A stretch of 64,000 nt of DNA, from contig PLBO01000082.1 of the NCBI GenBank assembly GCA_003134555.1, positions 61,566 through 125,565 of the forward strand. The letters are read 5' to 3'. The notes beneath the pieces are model-generated. The model made no database searches, was not told the DNA's origin, and saw only the letters and a program-made list of their open reading frames with translations. Within the stretch, counting starts at the first letter, position 1, and each line of letters starts with the position of its first letter. The translations under genes were made by a program, and so were the position numbers. This DNA is from Actinomycetota bacterium (lineage in GTDB: Bacteria > Actinomycetota > Acidimicrobiia > IMCC26256 > PALSA-610). Shown here piece after piece: positions 42,650-50,111 of this stretch.

Positions 42650-44032
42650 TCATCCCCGCGAGCAGGAGGCTCCGAGCGAGCGGTTGCCGCTAGTCCAGGG
42701 AGCGGCTTCGCCCTCCGGCCAATAGTCGCCCGTCGCAGTGTCTTGCCGGTACGTCACCGGTGCGGGGCTGCCGTCGGCGACGATCGCGACGGCGGCCAGG
42801 AGACGATCGATGTCGGCGGTCGTCGTCGACAGGTCTGCGCTGGCGCGTACGGCGCCTGGGAGCCGGCGCCGGTCGCCCCTTCGCACATCCTCGCGGTACT
42901 GGTCGACGACGTTGCGCGGCAGATCCAACAGGCGCATGAGATAGGGGTGCGCGCAGAAGCAACCGTGCCGGACGCCGATGCCGAACTCCGCGCTGAGCCG
43001 CGCCGCGACCAACGCGTGGGGGACGTCGTCGATCTCGAACGCCGCCACCGCCAGGGTCGGCACGTCGAGCGCCGGTCCGAGCAGCCGCACGCCGCGCGTC
43101 GCGGCCAATCCCGACCGAAGTCGTTCCGCGAGCTCTTGCTCGTGCGCCACGATCGCGTCCCAGCCGAACGACCGAAGCTCGGAGATCGCCGCGCCGAGCG
43201 CAACGGCGCCGATCACGTTCGGCGACCCGGCTTCCTCTCGCTCCGGCGGGTCCGTCCAGATGACCTCGTCGAGATCGACGAGGTCGACCGCGCCGCCGCC
43301 CGCCAGAAAGGGGTCGCCGTCGACGAACGCGGCGCGGGGGCCGATCAACACTCCGGCGCCGTAGGGCGCGTACATCTTGTGTCCACTCCACGCCATGTAG
43401 TCGGCAGTCGCCGGCAGCGGCCGGTGGGGCGCGAGCTGGGCCGCGTCGACGAGCACCTCGACACCTCGGGCGTGCGCGGCTTCGACGATCTCGTCGATGG
43501 GTGGGATCCATCCGGTGACGTTGGTCGCACCCGTGATCGCGAGCAACGTCGGTACGGGTCCCGAGTCGAGCGCCTCGACGACGTCGTCGACGGAGAACGT
43601 GCCGCTCGCGCCGCACTCGACATAGCGCCGGCTTACGTCGAGACGCGTCCACGGCAAGAGATTCGCGTGATGCTCCGCGACGGTCATCACCACAGTTGAA
43701 TCTGGTCCCAGCCGCATCCGGTACGCGAGGTGATTGATCGCTTCGGTGGTGTTCCGGCAGATGATCGCGACGTCGTCACGGTCGGAACGACCCGCGAAGT
43801 CGAGCGCGGCGGTGCGGGCATCCTCGTAGGCCGCGGTGGATATCTGCGATTTGTAACCGGCCCCGCGATGCACGCTCGAGTACCACGGAAGGAACTCGTT
43901 CACGCGCTCGACCACCGCCGGCAAGGCCGAGGTCGAGGCCGCCGCGTCGAGCGACAGATATGGCCGCTCGGAGCCGTCGACACACGGAACCGCCTGATCG
44001 GCGCCGACCAGGCGCACCGGAAGCACGCTCAT
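42650..44032 (-). CDS. Class V aminotransferase (cysteine desulfurase-like)
   Basis: A 460-residue PLP enzyme. The cofactor Lys is in YMAWSGHKMYAPYGAGVLIG, preceded by the PLP-contacting VLVDAAQLAPH. Other family features are SSVHRGAGYKSQ, TTEAINHL and VMTVAEHHANLLPW. A Cys-rich loop VRHGCFCAHPYL sits where SufS/IscS carries its catalytic Cys. It may therefore release sulfur from cysteine or act on another amino acid; sequence alone does not decide. It starts 9 bases after the 8-Cys ribbon gene. That is suggestive if the ribbon protein holds an iron-sulfur cluster. Confidence 0.88.
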   Translation of the reverse strand: MSVLPVRLVGADQAVPCVDGSERPYLSLDAAASTSALPAVVERVNEFLPWYSSVHRGAGYKSQISTAAYEDARTAALDFAGRSDRDDVAIICRNTTEAINHLAYRMRLGPDSTVVMTVAEHHANLLPWTRLDVSRRYVECGASGTFSVDDVVEALDSGPVPTLLAITGATNVTGWIPPIDEIVEAAHARGVEVLVDAAQLAPHRPLPATADYMAWSGHKMYAPYGAGVLIGPRAAFVDGDPFLAGGGAVDLVDLDEVIWTDPPEREEAGSPNVIGAVALGAAISELRSFGWDAIVAHEQELAERLRSGLAATRGVRLLGPALDVPTLAVAAFEIDDVPHALVAARLSAEFGIGVRHGCFCAHPYLMRLLDLPRNVVDQYREDVRRGDRRRLPGAVRASADLSTTTADIDRLLAAVAIVADGSPAPVTYRQDTATGDYWPEGEAAPWTSGNRSLGASCSRG

Positions 44033-44041
44033 CCGACGGTT

Positions 44042-44341
44042 CTACACGGATTCGTAGCCGGATTCCGCTCCGGAGCCGAAGCGCCGAAACTTGCTCTGCA
44101 ACAACTCGATGCATTCCCGCCTCGGGCGAGTGGCGCAGCCGTGACACGCCACTGGATCGACCGCTCGCAGTCGGCCGTGCTCCGCTCGCCAGCACTGTCG
44201 GCACGAGTCGCACAGCCAGCGTGATTCGTCGAGCGATCGGACCCGGTGGACTGACCCGACCGGGCACGCCGGGCAACGACGATCAGTGAACCACAACTCG
44301 TCGAGACCTGCAGGAAGGAACGTGTCAGCGAAAATTTCCAT
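44042..44341 (-). CDS. Eight-cysteine ribbon protein (copy 2)
   Basis: A 99-residue paralogue of the product of 36301-36570. Cys at 23, 26, 44, 47, 50, 66, 69 and 77 give the same pattern (RRCPACPVGS, LCDSCRQCWRAEHGRLRAVDPVACHGC, RREC). Shared residues outside the Cys include CW, the EHG/ELG turn and the V/M-x-P before the seventh block. ATG 44341 has a perfect AAAGGAG site at 7 bases. There is no signal peptide or membrane segment. It lies 9 bases upstream of the class V aminotransferase in an operon. Metal or Fe-S binding is inferred from the cysteines; no named family is recognised. Confidence 0.82.
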   Translation of the reverse strand: MEIFADTFLPAGLDELWFTDRRCPACPVGSVHRVRSLDESRWLCDSCRQCWRAEHGRLRAVDPVACHGCATRPRRECIELLQSKFRRFGSGAESGYESV

Positions 44342-44377
44342 CGCGCGCTCCTTTGCCAGGTTCTCGGCTCGAAGGAC

Positions 44378-44590
44378 CTATTCCGGATGTCTGACCGACG
44401 TTCTCGAGGAACGCGAGGCCATCTTCTCGTTGCAGGTGCGGCAGATGTCCGGCCAATGTGCAAGACGGTTCGGATCCTGCATGCACACTTCGCGACCGGC
44501 GGCTCCGACCGGGCACGGGAGAAGTCCCCGGCGGGGGGCTGATGTCGCAGCCGCTTCGGAGAGGGCCGATCGCTTGTGAAGCCAAACCAC
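44378..44590 (-). CDS. Possible small Cys-containing protein, 70 aa
   Basis: GTG 44590 is preceded by AAGGGAG at 5 bases, and the frame runs 70 codons to TAG, ending 36 bases before the ribbon protein start. Four Cys (LLPCPVGAAGREVCMQ and ICRTCNEK) could bind a metal ion. Third-position bias is only moderate and no family is recognised, so this may be spurious. If real it is the first gene of the ribbon-aminotransferase-dehydrogenase operon. Confidence 0.3.
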   Translation of the reverse strand: MVWLHKRSALSEAAATSAPRRGLLPCPVGAAGREVCMQDPNRLAHWPDICRTCNEKMASRSSRTSVRHPE

Positions 44591-44934
44591 GAATACTCCC
44601 TTGATCGAAGCGCGTATCTCGGACGAGTTCCAGCCTCGGCCGATGACCGCCCGCGGCGCAGTGCCGAAGGTCCCCAATCGCGCCGCCAGACGACACGCGG
44701 TCGTCGCTAATCGCCGGAGACGAGTGAGCCCGCGCTCGACACCTCGACATGGTGCAACGAGTCGTGCAAGGGCATGTTCGAGAAGGCGGCGGATGGTGCT
44801 CCGGTCTCAGCCGATGCTCAGACCTCGCGACCAGTACCCGGGGATATGGTCGTTTGCCTCTCCCGCCTGCGCCGCTTGGAAGAGATCATGGACTGCATCG
44901 AGCACCCGCTCGTGATCGTTACCAGGTGACGTGG
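44591..44934. other. Intergenic stretch before the UbiB-like gene
   Basis: 344 bases between a possible small gene on the minus strand and the ABC1/UbiB gene on the plus strand. The listed ORFs here (44601-44915 + and others) are Arg/Ser-rich frame shadows. I see no convincing DosR box, hairpin or repeat; both divergent promoters must lie here. Confidence 0.5.
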
Positions 44935-46239
44935 ATGAGTTGGCAAGGGCACCCGAGCACCCACCGCGCCCGAGAGGTCGCGCTCGTCCTCCTACGACAC
45001 GGCTTGGATTCGCTCCTCGATCTGGTCGACCTACGTGTCCTTCTTCCTGGCATTCATCACGCGCCGCCCGGCACACTTCGAGCCGGCCCCGCTCATCTTC
45101 GACGCGCCTTCGAAGAGCTCGGGCCTACGTTCATGAAGCTCGGGCAGGTGCTGTCGACGCGCCCGGATCTCGTTCCGCCCGATTACGAGGCCGAGCTGGC
45201 GCGACTTCAGGATGCGGCCCCGACAGTGCCTCCTCGCGAGATCGCCGCCGCCGTCGAGTCCGCGCTCGGCCGGCCGTTGCGCGAGACGTTCGCCCGGTTC
45301 GAGCTCGTCCCGATCGCGGCGGCTTCGATCGGACAGGTTCACGCCGCGACGCTGCCCGACGGTTCGGACGTGGTGGTGAAGGTGCGCCGGCCCGGAGTGA
45401 TCGACCAAGTGAACATCGATCTCGACCTGCTCAACCGCCTTGCCGACATCGCGGCGCGACGGTCGGCTCACGCGGCGCGTTACGACCCGGTAGGTCTGGC
45501 TCACGAGTTCGGTGCGACGCTGCTCGGCGAGCTGGATTACATACGCGAGGGGCGCAATGCCGAGGTGGTTGCGGCCGGGTTCGATGACGACGACCGGGTG
45601 CACGTGCCCAGGGTGTTCTGGGACTACACGCGCGTCGACGTCATCACCGAAGAACGCGTCCGCGGCATCAAGATCGACGACCTGCAGACGCTCGATGCCA
45701 GTGGCGTCGACCGTGCGACGGTCGCGAGAACATTCGCGGACGCGTACTTGTCGATGGTCTTCGTGCGTGGGTTCTTCCATGCCGACCCCCACCCCGGCAA
45801 CGTCTTCGTCGAGTCGGCGCAACGAATCGGGTTCGTCGACTTCGGCATGGTGGGGTCGGTCGCGCCGCAGGCGAGCCGTGGCCTCGGGCACATCTTGCTC
45901 GCGCTCGTGACCAGGGATGCCGCGCGCATGGCCGAGGGACTGCTGCGATTAGGCATCGCGTGCGAGGGCGTCGACCGGTCGGGCCTGGAGCGGGACCTGG
46001 CACGATTCCTCGATCGCTACACCCGCACGCCATTGGAGCAGCTCCGTATCGGCCCGCTGCTGAGCGATCTGATGAGCGTTGTGCGTTCCCATCGGCTTCG
46101 GCTGCCGACAGACCTCGCGCTCTTGCTCAAGACCGTGATGATGTGCGAAGGCGTCGCCGCGCAGCTCGATCCTGGCTTCGAGCTCGTCCCAATGCTCGTT
46201 CCGTACGCGAACCGGCTGCTGCTCGACGGCGCAGATTGA
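44935..46239 (+). CDS. ABC1/UbiB family protein kinase-like protein
   Basis: A 434-residue atypical kinase of the UbiB/AarF/COQ8 family. It has the KxGQ motif in FMKLGQVLSTRPDLVP (Lys68), Ala-rich loop IAAASIGQVHAATLPDGSDVVVKVRRPG, catalytic HADPHPGNVFV and metal-binding FVDFGMVGSV. Family members bind ATP and support ubiquinone or menaquinone synthesis. The usual C-terminal transmembrane helix pair is not apparent. ATG 44935 follows AGGTGA; upstream track residues are intergenic. The gene is alone on its strand in the dormancy island, which might reflect quinone adjustment at low oxygen (inference). Confidence 0.9.
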   Translation: MSWQGHPSTHRAREVALVLLRHGLDSLLDLVDLRVLLPGIHHAPPGTLRAGPAHLRRAFEELGPTFMKLGQVLSTRPDLVPPDYEAELARLQDAAPTVPPREIAAAVESALGRPLRETFARFELVPIAAASIGQVHAATLPDGSDVVVKVRRPGVIDQVNIDLDLLNRLADIAARRSAHAARYDPVGLAHEFGATLLGELDYIREGRNAEVVAAGFDDDDRVHVPRVFWDYTRVDVITEERVRGIKIDDLQTLDASGVDRATVARTFADAYLSMVFVRGFFHADPHPGNVFVESAQRIGFVDFGMVGSVAPQASRGLGHILLALVTRDAARMAEGLLRLGIACEGVDRSGLERDLARFLDRYTRTPLEQLRIGPLLSDLMSVVRSHRLRLPTDLALLLKTVMMCEGVAAQLDPGFELVPMLVPYANRLLLDGAD

Positions 46240-46257
46240 CCACAGCGCGCGCCCGCG

Positions 46258-46683
46258 CTATGGGACGATCACGAGGGGTCGGTCGAGGTGATGCGAGAGC
46301 TGGTGACTCGTGCTCCCAAGGAGGAGTTCCGCGAAACCGCCCCGGCCCCGACGTCCGGTGACAACCAGATCGGCGTCCGCATGCTCCGCCGCGGCCATGA
46401 TCGCAGCCGCGGGCGCCCCGTCGATCAGCTCCACACTGAACGGCACATTCGCCTTCGACAGCGGCGCACACGACTCGCGCCGTATGACGTCGCGAAGCTC
46501 GTCGCGGTCGGACTCGGAGACCACTGGTAGCGGCACCGATCCGAAGCCGCTCGCGGCGTACACCGGAATCTCGATCGCATGCACGGCTACGACCTCGGCC
46601 TCCATGGCCGCTCCGTGCGCCGCGCACCACTCCACCGCACGCGTCGACGAGGACGAACCGTCAACTCCGACGATGATCTTCAT
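46258..46683 (-). CDS. Universal stress protein (copy 2)
   Basis: A 141-residue USP domain, MKIIVGVDGSSSSTRAVEWC..., with ATP-binding motif TGRRGRGGFAELLLGSTSHQLSHH. It is clearly a duplicate of the USP at 36751-37170; both keep the rare insertion around CAPLSKANV. It lies 18 bases after the PNPOx copy 2 stop, in a two-gene unit. Its stop is convergent with the UbiB-like gene. USPs of this type bind ATP and affect growth arrest in mycobacteria. Confidence 0.93.
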   Translation of the reverse strand: MKIIVGVDGSSSSTRAVEWCAAHGAAMEAEVVAVHAIEIPVYAASGFGSVPLPVVSESDRDELRDVIRRESCAPLSKANVPFSVELIDGAPAAAIMAAAEHADADLVVTGRRGRGGFAELLLGSTSHQLSHHLDRPLVIVP

Positions 46684-46701
46684 GGTGACCCGATCCCTTC
46701 G

Positions 46702-47154
46702 CTAGCTCGAGCCGTCGGGATGCACCGAACGAGCCTGGACGAGGCGCCGGCCGGTGAGGAGCTCGCAATGCATACGCACGTAGTGGTTGCGCCGCTCTCC
46801 GGCGCGTGTGGCGTCGAGCGTCGGCACGTCGTCCTCTTCGTGCTCGGTCGTGAGCACGGTCGCGCGCCCCAAGGCGAGAACGCTCCAGCCCTCGCTTGTT
46901 TCGGTGTCGTACACGTCGACCTCGAACGCGAGCACGTCGCCGCTCTCGGCGGCGCGCAGCTTCGTGCCGCCACCCGTCCGGAACGTGATGGCATTGTCCG
47001 CGTACAGGTAACGGACCGGAAAGATCACCGGCAGGCCGCCACTCGTCACACCCACGCGACCGAAGGTCCGTGTAGCGAGCAGGCTCCGACACTCCGCCTC
47101 CGTCAAGGAGTCGAAGACGTCACCTTGGGCCAGGAAGGTTCTCGCGTCCGTCAT
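46702..47154 (-). CDS. PNPOx-like flavin-binding split-barrel protein (copy 2)
   Basis: A 150-residue member of the same family as 34593-34991 and 48910-49353: ECRSLLATRTFGRVGVTSGGLPVIFPVRYLYADNAITFRTGGGTKL, then EGWSVLALGRATVL and LLTGRRL. ATG 47154 (MTDARTFLAQ) is the likely start. The track start at 47211 lies in the 73-base gap shared with the divergent sensor kinase. It is co-oriented with the USP gene downstream. Cofactor (FMN, F420 or heme) cannot be told from sequence. The clustering of three paralogues next to devR/devS genes is the notable point. Confidence 0.87.
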   Translation of the reverse strand: MTDARTFLAQGDVFDSLTEAECRSLLATRTFGRVGVTSGGLPVIFPVRYLYADNAITFRTGGGTKLRAAESGDVLAFEVDVYDTETSEGWSVLALGRATVLTTEHEEDDVPTLDATRAGERRNHYVRMHCELLTGRRLVQARSVHPDGSS

Positions 47155-47227
47155 CTTGTCTATTCTCGGCGATGAATCTGCTGTTCCGGCAGAGTCGAAA
47201 GGCCAATCCACAGGGGTCCTTCTCGGG

Positions 47228-48262
47228 ATGCAACCCGAATCCCAGCTCTCAGACGACCTGCTCCGTCAGGCCCTCGACGCGGCTCCCGACGGCATCGCCG
47301 TCGTCGACGACACCGGGGCGATCATCTTCGTCAATCCGATGGTCGAGCAGCTCTTCGGATACCCGCGCGACGAGCTCGTGGGCATGTCGGTCGACTTGCT
47401 GGTGCCCGAGAGGGCCCGCGGCCTGCACGCCGGAAGGCGGGCGGAGTATGCCGCCCATCCCCGCACGCGGTCGATGGGAACGGGGCTCGACCTCCATGGA
47501 CGCAGACGGTCGGGTGCCGAGTTCCCGCTCGAGATCAGTTTGAGCCCGCTCCGCATGGGCGAGCGGCTGCTGGTGATCGCAGTCATCAGGGACATCACGG
47601 AGCGCCGTGCGGTCGACGAGGAGCTGCAGCAGGCGCGCGAGGTGCTCGCGTTGGTCGACGACCGGGAACGGATCGCGCGCGACCTGCACGACACGGTGAT
47701 CCAACGACTCTTCGCGGTCGGTCTGTCGTTACAGGGCGCGGTCACCCGCGCCGCGAGCGACCCCGCGGTCGAGCGGATCCAGCTCGCCATCGACGACATC
47801 GACACCACGATCCGCGACATCCGATCGTCGATCTTCGCCCTGCACACACGGCAACCCTTCGCCGCAAGCCTGCGCGACGATGTGATCGTCATCGCCCGCG
47901 AAGCTGCGCGTGCTCTCGGATTCGAGCCGTCGGTGATGTTCGACGGTCCGGTCGACTCCGTCGTGACCGACGAGATTCGTGAACACCTTCTCGCCACTTT
48001 GCGCGAGGCCCTCAGCAACGTGACCAAGCACGCCCATGCTTCGAAGGTGCACATCGAGCTCGTCGCCGACGCGAACCATGTGTCGTTGTGCGTTGGCGAC
48101 GACGGCGTCGGGATCGACAGCCCCGGCGAAGGGAACGGCCTGCGAAACATGAAGGTCCGCGCCATCGCATTCGGTGGAAGCTGCGAGATCGACCGGGCGT
48201 CTGCTGCAGGCGGAACCCGCATCCAGTGGCGCGTTCCGGTCGACGCAGGCGTCGCCGGCTGA
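47228..48262 (+). CDS. PAS-domain sensor histidine kinase (DevS/NarX type output)
   Basis: A 344-residue kinase. Residues about 10-127 form one PAS domain (LLRQALDAAPDGIAVVDDTGAIIFVNPMVEQLFGY to VIAVIRDITERR). The HisKA_3 helix follows with phospho-acceptor His154 (DDRERIARDLHDTVIQRLFAVG), then a compact ATPase domain (EALSNVTKHAHASKV, GDDGVGI, GNGLRNMKVRA). DevS and DosT have heme-binding GAF domains instead. Here His67 in PERARGLHAGRRAEY falls where FixL PAS domains carry the heme ligand, although FixL's distal Arg is replaced by Leu. ATG 47228 gives the natural domain start. The DevR-like regulator at 49399-50061 is the obvious partner. Confidence 0.9.
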   Translation: MQPESQLSDDLLRQALDAAPDGIAVVDDTGAIIFVNPMVEQLFGYPRDELVGMSVDLLVPERARGLHAGRRAEYAAHPRTRSMGTGLDLHGRRRSGAEFPLEISLSPLRMGERLLVIAVIRDITERRAVDEELQQAREVLALVDDRERIARDLHDTVIQRLFAVGLSLQGAVTRAASDPAVERIQLAIDDIDTTIRDIRSSIFALHTRQPFAASLRDDVIVIAREAARALGFEPSVMFDGPVDSVVTDEIREHLLATLREALSNVTKHAHASKVHIELVADANHVSLCVGDDGVGIDSPGEGNGLRNMKVRAIAFGGSCEIDRASAAGGTRIQWRVPVDAGVAG

Positions 48263-48280
48263 ATCCGGCCTTCCGCCCGG

Positions 48281-48898
48281 TCAGCTCGGCGTCGCGAGTA
48301 CGACGTCGATGCCGCGAGCGGTCGCATCCAGCTCGCGCAACTTCGCCAGCATCCGCACGACGGCCGCGTCGCGCTGACGCGGCGCGAGCGCGTCGAGCCC
48401 GCTGACGGACGCGAGGAGGCTGCCGCCGCGCCGCGTCACCGAGGCCCGGGCGTCGGCCCGCGCGCCGTGCGCGATTTGTGTCGTCCTCAGCGCCTCGCTC
48501 GCGACCCGACTGTGGCGCGGCAACTCGGCCGCCGCGACCTCTTCGCACGCGCCGACGACATCGGTCGTGCGATCCAGCACCCGTGCTTCGTAGCCGTCAT
48601 ACGGATCGAGCACCGCGGACCCGGCCACCACGAGGGGTACGTGATGCATGAGTGCGCAGCGCACTCCGTCCTCCTGAGGGGCGGGCTGCGACCGGGGTCG
48701 CGATCTCACGACCAATGCCACGTCGACGGCGTGCGACCGCAACGGGCACGACGATTGATCCTCGACACCGCGGCACGGGAACGCCGGTGCGCCGGGTTCG
48801 TGACACCGGAGCACGACGTGACCGGCCCCCGTCAGCTCGAGCGCGGCTTGATCTGCCGCGCCGCGCTCGCTTTGAAGCACCATGACGTTCAACGGCAT
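48281..48898 (-). CDS. Unknown protein following the devR-PNPOx genes
   Basis: A 205-residue protein I do not recognise. The start is secure: ATG 48898 with AGGAGG 7 bases upstream, 11 bases after the PNPOx copy 3 stop. The first 110 residues look like an alternating alpha/beta domain (MPLNVMVLQSERGAADQAALELTGAGHVVLRCHE, VDVALVVRSRP, VPLVVAGSAVLDPYDGYE). That is reminiscent of a degenerate receiver or USP fold with a CPLRSH loop. The last 90 are helical and Arg/Ala-rich (GLDALAPRQRDAAVVRMLAKLRELDA). No membrane segment. It is the last gene of the run antiporter-arcA-arcC-devR-PNPOx-this, and convergent with the sensor kinase. Confidence 0.75.
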   Translation of the reverse strand: MPLNVMVLQSERGAADQAALELTGAGHVVLRCHEPGAPAFPCRGVEDQSSCPLRSHAVDVALVVRSRPRSQPAPQEDGVRCALMHHVPLVVAGSAVLDPYDGYEARVLDRTTDVVGACEEVAAAELPRHSRVASEALRTTQIAHGARADARASVTRRGGSLLASVSGLDALAPRQRDAAVVRMLAKLRELDATARGIDVVLATPS

Positions 48899-48909
48899 CG
48901 AAGGTCCTC

Positions 48910-49353
48910 CTAGGTTTGGATGCGACCGTGCGTTGGGATGCGCCGGCCCGTGATGGTCCCGCCTTTGATTCGCAACCACGTGGGCTTCGGTCCGGGGCAC
49001 CACGGACCGAGCGGGAGTCGCTCGAGACGCGCGACCTCGTGGGGGTTGCGCACCTCCTCGGCGTCGCCGAGAACGAGTACGCTCCAGCCGGTGTGAAACA
49101 TGCGGTCGATGCCGTCGCATTCGAATGCGACCGGACCGTTGCGCGCCGCGTAGAGCTTGGTCCCCTCGTTGGTGCGCAAGACGACCGCGCTGCCATCGAG
49201 GGTGAAATTCACGGGAAATACGAGCGGGCGACCAGACACGACGACGCCCAGACGACCCAACGGCGCCCGGGCGAGCAGTTCGAGGCAGGCGGCCCGGTCG
49301 AGATCCTCCAGCCCGGTGCGCTGATCGATGTTCGCGGCCACACTCGCGTCCAT
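48910..49353 (-). CDS. PNPOx-like flavin-binding split-barrel protein (copy 3)
   Basis: A 147-residue member of the family: ACLELLARAPLGRLGVVVSGRPLVFPVNFTLDGSAVVLRTNEGTKL, then TGWSVLVLGDAEEV and the closing GGTITGRRIP. It starts at ATG 49353, 45 bases after the devR stop, and is followed after 11 bases by an unknown gene. Being immediately downstream of the response regulator makes it a probable member of that regulon or operon. In copy 3 the loop before GTKL is TNEG, against TDPG and TGGG in the other copies, so ligand preferences may differ. Confidence 0.87.
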   Translation of the reverse strand: MDASVAANIDQRTGLEDLDRAACLELLARAPLGRLGVVVSGRPLVFPVNFTLDGSAVVLRTNEGTKLYAARNGPVAFECDGIDRMFHTGWSVLVLGDAEEVRNPHEVARLERLPLGPWCPGPKPTWLRIKGGTITGRRIPTHGRIQT

Positions 49354-49398
49354 GTCCGCATCGTCACCGAATGCGAACGCGCCGGCCAGGGCCGATGG

Positions 49399-50061
49399 TC
49401 ACGAGTCGGGGGGCGCGTCGTCCTTTCGTTTCGTCGAAAGCTTGGTGGCGAACACCGCAGCCTCGGTCCGCCGCTCCATGCCCAACTTCGAAAGCAGGTT
49501 GGAGACGTAGTTCTTCACCGTCTTCTCGGCGAGGAACAGTCGCTCGCCGATCTGGCGATTCGTCAAACCCTCGGCGATGAGATCGAGGATCTTGCGCTCC
49601 TGGTCGGTGAGCCGAGCAAGACGCGGATCTTCTTCGGGGCCGGTACGCAACCGTTCCAGAACGCGGGCCGTCACGCTCGGGTCGAGCAGCGACTGGCCCC
49701 CGGCGACTCTTCGGACGGCATCGACGAGGTCGGTGCCCTTGATCTGTTTCAGGAGGTACCCGGCCGCACCGGCCATGATCGAGTCGAACAGCGCCTCATC
49801 ATCGGAGAACGACGTCAGGATCAGGCACTGGATCGAACCGTCGATCGAGCGCACCTCTCGACAGACCTCGACGCCGTTGCCGTCGGGCAGCCTCATGTCG
49901 ACGATCGCGACATCGGGCTTCGTCGCGGGGATGCGGGAGACGCCCTCAACGGCGGTGCCGGCTTCTCCGACGATCTCGATGTCGTCGTGCGCCTCGAGGA
50001 GCTCGCGTACGCCGCGACGAACGATCTCGTGATCGTCCAACAAGAACACTCGAATACTCAT
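49399..50061 (-). CDS. devR: DevR/DosR-like NarL-family response regulator
   Basis: A 220-residue two-domain regulator. The receiver starts MSIRVFLLDDHEIVRRG, with phospho-acceptor Asp55 in VDMRLPDGNG and Lys105 in YLLKQIKG. The LuxR-type helix-turn-helix is LTDQERKILDLIAEGLTNRQIGERLFLAEKTVKNYVSNLLSKLGMERRTEAAVFATKL. As far as I recall the M. tuberculosis DevR sequence, this matches almost residue for residue, including the DNA-contacting Lys and Asn (here Lys180 and Asn184). It should therefore recognise a DosR-type box, and such boxes occur in this window. It follows arcC by 50 bases on the same strand. The PAS kinase at 47228-48262 is the likely phosphodonor. Confidence 0.93.
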   Translation of the reverse strand: MSIRVFLLDDHEIVRRGVRELLEAHDDIEIVGEAGTAVEGVSRIPATKPDVAIVDMRLPDGNGVEVCREVRSIDGSIQCLILTSFSDDEALFDSIMAGAAGYLLKQIKGTDLVDAVRRVAGGQSLLDPSVTARVLERLRTGPEEDPRLARLTDQERKILDLIAEGLTNRQIGERLFLAEKTVKNYVSNLLSKLGMERRTEAAVFATKLSTKRKDDAPPDS

Positions 50062-50111
50062 TGCTTCCCCGGGGTCGCGGTCGCCCGAGGGTACTTCGTG
50101 CCCGGCCCGTC

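Noticed and set aside
44601-44915. 104-residue plus-strand ORF in the gap before the UbiB-like gene
   Set aside because: Arg/Ser-rich, no recognisable domain, no ribosome site; it looks like random open frame in high-GC DNA.
50083-50103. GGGTACTTCGTGCCC before devR as a DosR box
   Set aside because: The half-sites carry an extra base each and the centre is 3 bases, so it does not fit GGGAC-N4-GTCCC.
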